Source: Mytilus galloprovincialis
Lineage: Eukaryota; Mollusca; Bivalvia; Mytilida; Mytilidae
Assembly: GCF_965363235.1 (NCBI RefSeq)
Contig: NC_134839.1
Location: 114,198,517 to 114,262,516 of the forward strand
Length of the DNA: 64,000 bases
Direction of reading: 5' to 3'
This document shows, piece after piece, positions 56,606 to 64,000 of the stretch (position 1 is its first letter; each line of letters opens with the position of its first letter). Under the pieces are notes generated by a model that saw only the letters and a program-made list of their open reading frames with translations, was not told the origin of the DNA and did no database searches. The position numbers and the translations under genes are program-made.

Positions 56606-58679
56606 TTTATTGTATAGCAATATAATATTTGAAAGTAAAAATTGGATTAAACTAAGATTTTGTCGTTGATGACGTCATGAATTTTGAAGATTTAATGCAC
56701 TAGTGCAATATTGGAATTTATTGCAGGCTAACTTTTGGTAACTTTCTGTGGGAAATATTATATTGCTATGTAATAATATGTTATTTGGTACAGAATTATA
56801 GAGCCAAATTCTGTTTTTGAAAGCAGTATTGAAGCTTGAAGGTGTTGGTATGTAATTGGTAGGTCATTTGACCAGTATTAAAGCATTAAGGTGTGGGTGG
56901 AAAGGTCACATAACCAGTGTACTTAATATTATCGTTTATTTCTGATTGAATCTCACAAGTTGTGCATACTCAAGATATATTTTTCGGATTTTTACATTGA
57001 TATTTTTGATTCCATGAAGCATTAATTTCATTGAGGATGATGAAAACAGTTGTTACATTATCATTTTTGTTCTCAAATTATCTTCACTAAACATGCTAAA
57101 TATGTACCATGAATTTTCAGCAAGTACATCAAAACTTTTTTGTGTTAAAGTAGTGTACCTATCCTGGACTTTCTGTAATCTGTATTGAGAAATCAATTGG
57201 AAAACACTTTTATACAGTATATACAAAATTTCTTTGGGGCAGTTAAAAAAAATCATATAAAGCCTATAGAGGAAATCACCAGGAATTAAAAATTTAGTTA
57301 TAATTAAATAAATATACATTTTGCCTAGTTTTGATTGGGGATTTTTTTATTCGCCAAGTTCTTTACAAATCTGCTTACCCAGTGTGTTTGTTTATATTTT
57401 GGTGCAACTGTTGCCTAGTTAGTTATATTTTGTTATTTTGTGAGCAAATGAAGAAAGTTGAGCAATAATTTTTGTTATCTAGTCTTATAATTTCTATACT
57501 GATTTGTTTGTAAACTGTATACACTATGATCTTCAATAAAACATTAATAAAAACAGTTTATTAAATCAGCCACTATCAAAGAGGACATGAGGCTTGAGGG
57601 CTTATATTTAAACATTTAAGTTTAGGGTTAACTAATTGCTAACCAACTGAACTACATGTAGTTGTTTGATTTGATAAAGACAGATAATTACCACACATTG
57701 ATTTGTACTGTTTAATCTCATTATAGTTAACATAATTAAAGCTGTTCGAATGTAAAATTGAAAATAAATATTTTATGTATGACTGTGTTCACTTGTGCCT
57801 ATATTTTGTAATTTCAAGAACTTTTGTTTTCGTTATTGCCATTGTTCTTGATGTCTGTTTAAACAATAAACATCAGGCTGAATATTTGTTATGTTATTGA
57901 TTAGGAAGATAATATATAAACAAAGGGGAATACTAAGTGTAAACAATGATATTGCAAGCCAATGCAAAGAAACCCAAACCAACAAAATACAGCTATAGTG
58001 CGGTGACTGAAGGCAAATTTTTTTGAATTGAATCTCCCCACCGAACACACACCTATATAATATATCATTGGAAAGAGGAAATCGTGTACTATAACAATAT
58101 GCCTATCGTCAGGACTTGTTATGGTCACGTTTTTTTTTAAATTGAGGTCAAAGGTCATATGTAAAAATCTCTGAAAATTTGGGAGGGTTTCTATTTTGAC
58201 ATTTTTTTCTATTTCTACACTACCTAAATACAAATGATACTGTTTTGGCTTTAGTAATGTTTGTTATTATACATAAACCTTAATCATTGAGATTTTATTA
58301 TGAATTTTTTTTTCCTAAGTTTTATAAATAAAACTTCCAAAATCAAGTTTTCAACCTATAAAATGTTAAGAGCACCTTAACCTTATGAAAAATTTCGATT
58401 TCAGGTAAAAATCGAGTGTCATGCAGGACAATACTTAAAAATTATTTTTTAAACTATCATAATGGGTGAGGTATCAAACCAAAGCAACAGAACACAACAG
58501 TCAAATATGACCTCAAATTGAATTTGCGGATACTTCAGTTATTTTTATAACTACTCGTTGCTTTTGGATTTTTTTCACAATTATTACTGCTTCCATAGTA
58601 TTATATGTTGCTGTGTATTTTACTCTGGTTAATATCTATTACATAATAGGTTTTGTACCTATACCCCCCCCCCCCCCCT

Positions 58680-59713
58680 TTTCCTTGCAGTTTCATCGAG
58701 TAACCATAAAATGAATTGCAATGAATACGAAGGCATTGACTGAATTGAAGAAGGAAGAGACAATTCATTCAAAGTTAGGTATTCTTCTGTAGAGCTTCGA
58801 TGTCTTTTCTAAGTATACTTGCAGCGGAATGAAACACCTGTTCGTTATTTGTGTCTATTACAGTTGACACTGAGATTTTGAGGTCAGTTTTCAATTGACT
58901 AGCAGCTAATATGGCATCTCAAATATGGTAGTTATTTTGCTACTAAATATTATGTTATATTTGCCTTGAACTTGTTGAAGTTCTTTGACAACTGAATTTC
59001 TATAGAAATCAATGAGTTTAGACTGCATTGAATATTTTAAATAAGAATCAGCCGGAAGAAAAGATCTATATTTATCAAGTAACGATGTCATGAGGAATGG
59101 CCATTAAATCGTTGTCAATAGTCAATATAAAATTAGCAAAAGCAGTATCGTGATCTGAGATATTTGCTTCCACGGGTTTGGATTTTTTTGAGTTTTTGTT
59201 TTTGTTTTTGGCAAATAATTTGTAATGCAACCAAAATGACAGAGTGTTTGATGTTTAAAAGATGGACGGGAAACTATTTCAACTTTCACTTTATCTGACA
59301 CGGATAAAACATTCTTAAAACGCTCATCTGATTTAAACTTGAGTAGTATTTTTATCTTTCTAAAATGTTTTGTTGCAACAAAATATACAAGCGCTCCAGT
59401 TGAACGAATGCATTCTAGAAAGCGTACAAATACCCGAAACTGAGGGACAACAGTCCGATAATTGTATGTCGTCATTAAATATTAGATTAGAAGCGTCCTC
59501 GCTCTAAAAGGGGGAACAGATATGTTTACTTGTGTAACTTTTGCAGTATGAACGATGATAAACTGCTTGCACAGAGTTCTTCAAATTAACAGCTATCGCA
59601 TGAAACATCTTGATGTTCGCCTCATCGAATCTTTTATTCAATGAAGATACATAAACCGACTTCCCTATACTGGTAAATTGACTCAAAATTTCAGTCAAGT
59701 TTTTTTTTGGCAT
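58680..59713 (-). pseudogene. Decayed gene of a repeated family of unknown function
   Basis: Minus-strand coding traces run from 59713 (MPKKNLTEILSQF) through a Cys-rich motif (ACIFCCNKTF near 59380, continuing after a frameshift with HFGCITNYL near 59215) to a region near 58950 and a last trace ending by the C-run at 58664. Several frameshifts separate them. The motif style matches a large invertebrate family of uncharacterised, possibly transposon-associated proteins that I recall but cannot name. It is not functional as it stands. Confidence 0.55.
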
Positions 59714-61539
59714 ATTATTTAACTACTTTTGTCTTTACTTTGGACTTAATCGGGTAAGTTCCAACAGACTTGTTATATCACGGAATATTTACTGAAACTA
59801 TCCGTCAATTATTTTGATTTTACAATAAGACTTTTCTGACGAAGTACTTTTGATGTTTTATAACAAAAAAACATAAAATATAAACATACACAAACAAAGT
59901 ATGTGGCATATAACAGTTCACTTTAATTGAAAATATGTGTATATATTAGCGAAAAAGGTAGTAATTCCATATATCATTTGAGAGCTAATTATTGACTAAT
60001 ACATAAAATGTGACGGAAGGCAAGTGATTAAGTTCCGTGTTGAAATTGAAGTTTTTTACTCCATTCTTTTTCCATTGATTTCTTAAGTTTTTTTTCATAT
60101 TTTGGTTCCGAAATTTTTATCACTTATTAGTTTTATGAAATATATGCTTAAAATATTATGGGACAATTTTTATTACTACTATGAAGAAGAAACAAAAGTT
60201 TTTGTCTGAATTTGCAATTAAAATTATCTCAATTTTAAACAGTCCAAACTTCGAAAATTTTATAGATTAGAAGAAAATAAAATACTGAATAGAATATTTT
60301 GACATATAAAAATAGCTTCAGGAAAAACTATTTCAATTAAATGTTAGGAATCATACACAATTTTTCATTTTGAAAAAAGGGGGGTTGAAACTCTCTAATA
60401 TACTACTAGTCATTAAAAAGACTTTTTAGAAAAATGTGACCGTACGAAATTCTGACGACAGGGCAAAAACTAAAGAAGACATATTTGTCTTTAAGTTAAG
60501 ACCATATTTAGCCGTGTGTTAGTTGGGGAGATTAAACTCGCGATCTAGACAACTTTTTACACTTCTGTCACCGCACTACTAGTCTAAGAGATGAACAACA
60601 AACTAAAGACTTTAATACTGATATTTGCTGCTTCTCTGCTTGGTTTGTGGCATAAAGTGTTCAGAATCAGAATGTTTCCTCCAGACCTTGTGGACTAGCA
60701 CTTCAGAAATATGGCTCAGTGGGTTTGTGAAGCATACTCATATTGCTTAAGCATGTTCTTTAAGTTATCCACTGGACATTAAAGAACCATAGATTAACAA
60801 AAATAAAAATCTAAAAATAAATTAAATATCCTTACATGTATTTGCTTTCTGTACTGATTTTCCAAAGATAACAAGCAAGGGACCACACATAACTGGGTAA
60901 ACAAATTTTTAGTCATTTAAGCCTTTTATCTTGAAAAATATTTTAGACACAAAGTAGAACATTAACAAAGGTCAGCCATACAAATTTAAAAAAGACCCAT
61001 AAAACATCAAATTTTACTGAATCCATGAGTTGAGTCCTTTCCATAAATGACAATTTGTATCTTGTAGGGTTTCTTCCAATTATCTTAGAACTATTATAAA
61101 TAGGACAGAAACTGCTAAACAATGCTTCCTTTTTCGCATTATTCTGTTATGGTGGCTCTTAAAAGTGATACAGCCCTACTTGTAAATGCATTTCAGGTGC
61201 AACGTCCAGTGAATGAAATAAACAAAAGTCAAGTGAGAATCTAATTTTTACTGCATGAAAATATACACATGAATAAGAAATAACAATCTGTAATAAAATA
61301 GATATGACAAAAATAATAACATGATCACAGTTTCCTCATGATAAACAAAAATAGTCCACAAAATATATCCCCTCATTATATTTAACATTGTTAAATATGT
61401 GCTGAAATTAGAAACACTATATAGTATTAAATATTACATGATGGGCGTATTGATAGATAGATGCAAAGTACTGAAAAAATATTTATAATTGCCATTTTAG
61501 ACTTTTAAAAAGAGTTTAACTGTAAATAAACTCTTCATA

Positions 61540-61745
61540 GATACCAGGATTGAAATTTTATATTTACACCAGACACACTTTTCGTCTACAAAAGACTTAT
61601 CAGTGACGCTCGACTTAAACAATATTAAATAGGTCAAATAAAGTACAAAGTTGAAGAGCATTGAGGACTAAAAATTCAAAGAAGTTTTGCCAAATACAGC
61701 TAAGGTACAACAAATGGTTAGAATTGATAACAAAGAACAGTTCAT
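61540..61745. repeat. Dispersed repeat (CTACAAAAGACTTATCAGTG type)
   Basis: Contains ATACCAGGATTGAAATTTTA, CTACAAAAGACTTATCAGTG, AAGTTGAAGAGCATTGAGGA and GCCAAATACAGCTAAGG, blocks I remember from many mussel sequences. Confidence 0.65.
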
Positions 61746-62649
61746 CTGTACGACAGTAATGCTATAAGACTTTTGTTTTACTTTCATTATGCTCCCTATA
61801 AAAATTTCAGGAGCATATAGTAAATTGCTTTGTCCAATAGTTCCTCCTTCCATGCATCTAAAATAAAGGGTCCGAAACAAAGTTTCCAGATGGAAACTAG
61901 TACACCTATTTCTTAATTGGGATGAAACTTATAAAGATGGAAGATATGAGGGGGGAAGCCCATTGGACTTGGGTTTAATAGGTAAAAACTAAAGTTCAGT
62001 TACTAAAATACAATTCTATTTAGGGTTGGGGAGGGGAATGGTTTCTAGAGGTAATTTGAGTTACCTTTGCTTGGTTTGAAATAAAACTTATACAGCTGGC
62101 ATATTAATTAAAGAAAGGGTAAAGGCCTATGGATTTTGAAGTCAAAAGTTCAAGTCAAGGTCACTATTACTAAGTATATAAACATATGAAAAATGGTTTC
62201 AATATGGTAACAAGTTTCCCATGCTTGTTGGAATGACATTAATATAGATGAAATATTTAGGGAATGGGAAGATGCCTATTGATCTTTTGATCAAGAGGTT
62301 ACAGGTCAAGATCACTGTTACTTAAATAGATTTTTTGTTTTAATTTCCTGTTGGTATCCCACTATATATTGTTAAACAAAAACACAGGTATTTATTCAGG
62401 CAAATCAAGAACATATTTATTTGTCCTTCCAAGCATAGGAATATTGACTTTTGAAATTAAGTTATTTGTTTTCATTGGTGTTCAGTTTGGGTAGCTTTAT
62501 TTTGCAGTACAAGCTTTTTATTTATTTCGGTTGCTTAGCTTGGATTAATCCACTATACCTGGAAATATTATTAAAGAAGTAAAAACATTGCCAACGGTAA
62601 AATTGTATAGAATTTATTATGTACAGGACAGATCTATATGATTTGGACC

Positions 62650-62755
62650 ATGACATTCAGTGGTCAATAAAAGAACATTACAGGAGTCAATAAAAGAGGA
62701 CAACATTACAGTAGTCAATAAAAAGAGGACAATATTACAGTAGTCAATAAACATA
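62650..62755. repeat. About 32-bp tandem repeat
   Basis: Three to four units containing ACATTACAGTAGTCAATAAA and AGAGGACA. Confidence 0.85.
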
Positions 62756-64000
62756 TCAATTCATATGAGATTTCGTTATATATCATGGTTTCTATCATCT
62801 CATCTTGGTCCTTTTTAACTACAAAATTGTAAACCATAAGTACAGTACACTCCTCTTCTGATAGGACATTCCTATATGAGCAGGACTTTATGTATAAAGA
62901 TTCTTTAAATTCTTACATATAGAGCACTATCATTAAGCCTTTCTATCTTAATTACAAAAAATAAATCCCCCCACACAAAAAAATAATATGTGTAAATTCA
63001 AAAATAAATTCATTTTATTTATCAATGCTATAAAAATTGAACCATAATAATGATGATTTAAAACATGCATTTTTATTCAGTTTATGCATATTTTTATAAA
63101 GGTTGAATTGTTCTTATTTTTTGGGAAACTAACATTTATGAACAAACATAACAATTTCCCAATTTATACAAGTTTTAGAATACTATTATCCCTCACTGAA
63201 GCATTAATGAAACATACACAATATTGTTATATACAGCAAGTAGTTTACACTTTCTCAATGTAAATTGAATTGAATGACCATTTTATATTTAGTGAAAATA
63301 ATTCTATAGACAAAAAACATGTCGTGCAATTTTACCAACAATAACAGATATAAAATAAATGAACTGTTTTGAAGTGTGGATCTAGCAAATCATTTAATTG
63401 ATAATGTTATTTAATTGCGAGGGCATTTCTGTTTTTCTCTCAAACAAATGATGGTAAACATTAGCTTTATTTTTTAAGAGGGCATTTATTCATTCTGATG
63501 TCTTTTTAAACGCCCAAAATTGTTGATGTAAATCTACAAAAGCCTAAATTTTCAAATTTTTCAAAGTATAAAGCTTACACATTCATATAAAGATGGTATG
63601 GATAAACAATTTTAACAAAAATCTATATTAATGTTGAAATAATGATGCATGACAAAACATTTGTGACACAAAAATATTTTAACAACTATATCACTGGTTT
63701 GAATAGGGAAAACAACCATAAATTATCCATGGACAAAATATTGACAAATAAAATGATTGTTTTTTGCTCAATGTCCAGTGACAACATTTCATACAAATTA
63801 TGGACGATACTTTTTAAGTTTTTGTACATTGGATAAAGAAAATCTTAATGAATTAAGATATAATTTATCCTTCAAGCAATCACTTTGCTAACAGAATTTC
63901 AACCTTTTTTCTGTGTAATTCATTTGGATAAGAGAAAACTTGAGAATAAGCATTAAACTGAGTTACAATCTAGGCAGATTTGTAGTTGACTTCCAGAAAG

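Larger units (their letters stand above)
55309..58679. other. PHGDH 3' region and downstream intergenic DNA
   Basis: The PHGDH 3'UTR must start here; its end is not determined, and AATAAA occurs several times. Contains a poly-T run (55549-55567), a 19-bp tandem repeat (56106-56250), a nested palindrome (56492-56605) and a C-run (58664-58679). No other gene seen. Confidence 0.55.
59714..64000. other. Intergenic region to the end of the window
   Basis: No gene, RNA gene or complete element recognised. Contains a dispersed repeat (61540-61745) and a short tandem repeat (62650-62755); otherwise AT-rich sequence. Confidence 0.55.

Overview
The window looks like nuclear DNA of a bivalve mollusc, most likely a mytilid mussel. 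It is AT-rich and intron-rich, its conserved animal genes have GT-AG introns, and it is densely filled with repeats that I recognise from memory as typical of Mytilus. That species-level call is recollection, not a database match.

Three host genes can be reconstructed. (1) CFAP210/CCDC173, a microtubule inner protein of ciliary doublets, lies on the minus strand from 9405 to 198 in eight coding exons. (2) A PHOSPHO2-like HAD phosphatase lies on the plus strand, 27590-30749, in two coding exons. (3) PHGDH, which starts serine synthesis, lies on the plus strand, 41122-55308, in ten coding exons. Its 533 codons and catalytic residues align position for position with the human enzyme as I recall it.

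Mobile elements fill most of the rest. 11051-13975 is a Bel/Pao LTR element with 162-bp LTRs and most of pol deleted. 17587-26410 is an apparently full-length Ty3/gypsy element with 1047-bp LTRs, one uninterrupted gag-pol frame and an extra zinc-finger ORF downstream of pol. 2172-4774 and 52313-53637 are two copies of one terminal-inverted-repeat (TIR) element; the first carries a nested 1.25-kb repeat whose empty site is visible in the second. 33600-39650 is a pile-up of a dead LINE, an inserted 1.8-kb element, a broken reverse-transcriptase gene and several MITEs of one family. 48567-50761 is a composite element in a PHGDH intron. 58680-59713 is a decayed gene of a repeated family.

Two observations stand out. 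First, three exons (two in CFAP210, one in PHGDH) end in minisatellites whose unit spans the exon/intron boundary, so the true splice donor is followed by rows of donor copies (2, 5 and about 25). A related duplication in CFAP210 creates a possible in-frame 6-nt microexon. Second, the gypsy element has an accessory ORF with one C2HC and one C2H2 zinc finger in the position where env lies in other elements, immediately behind a good splice acceptor.

The last 4.3 kb and several intergenic stretches show no gene I can support. All pairwise comparisons were made by eye.
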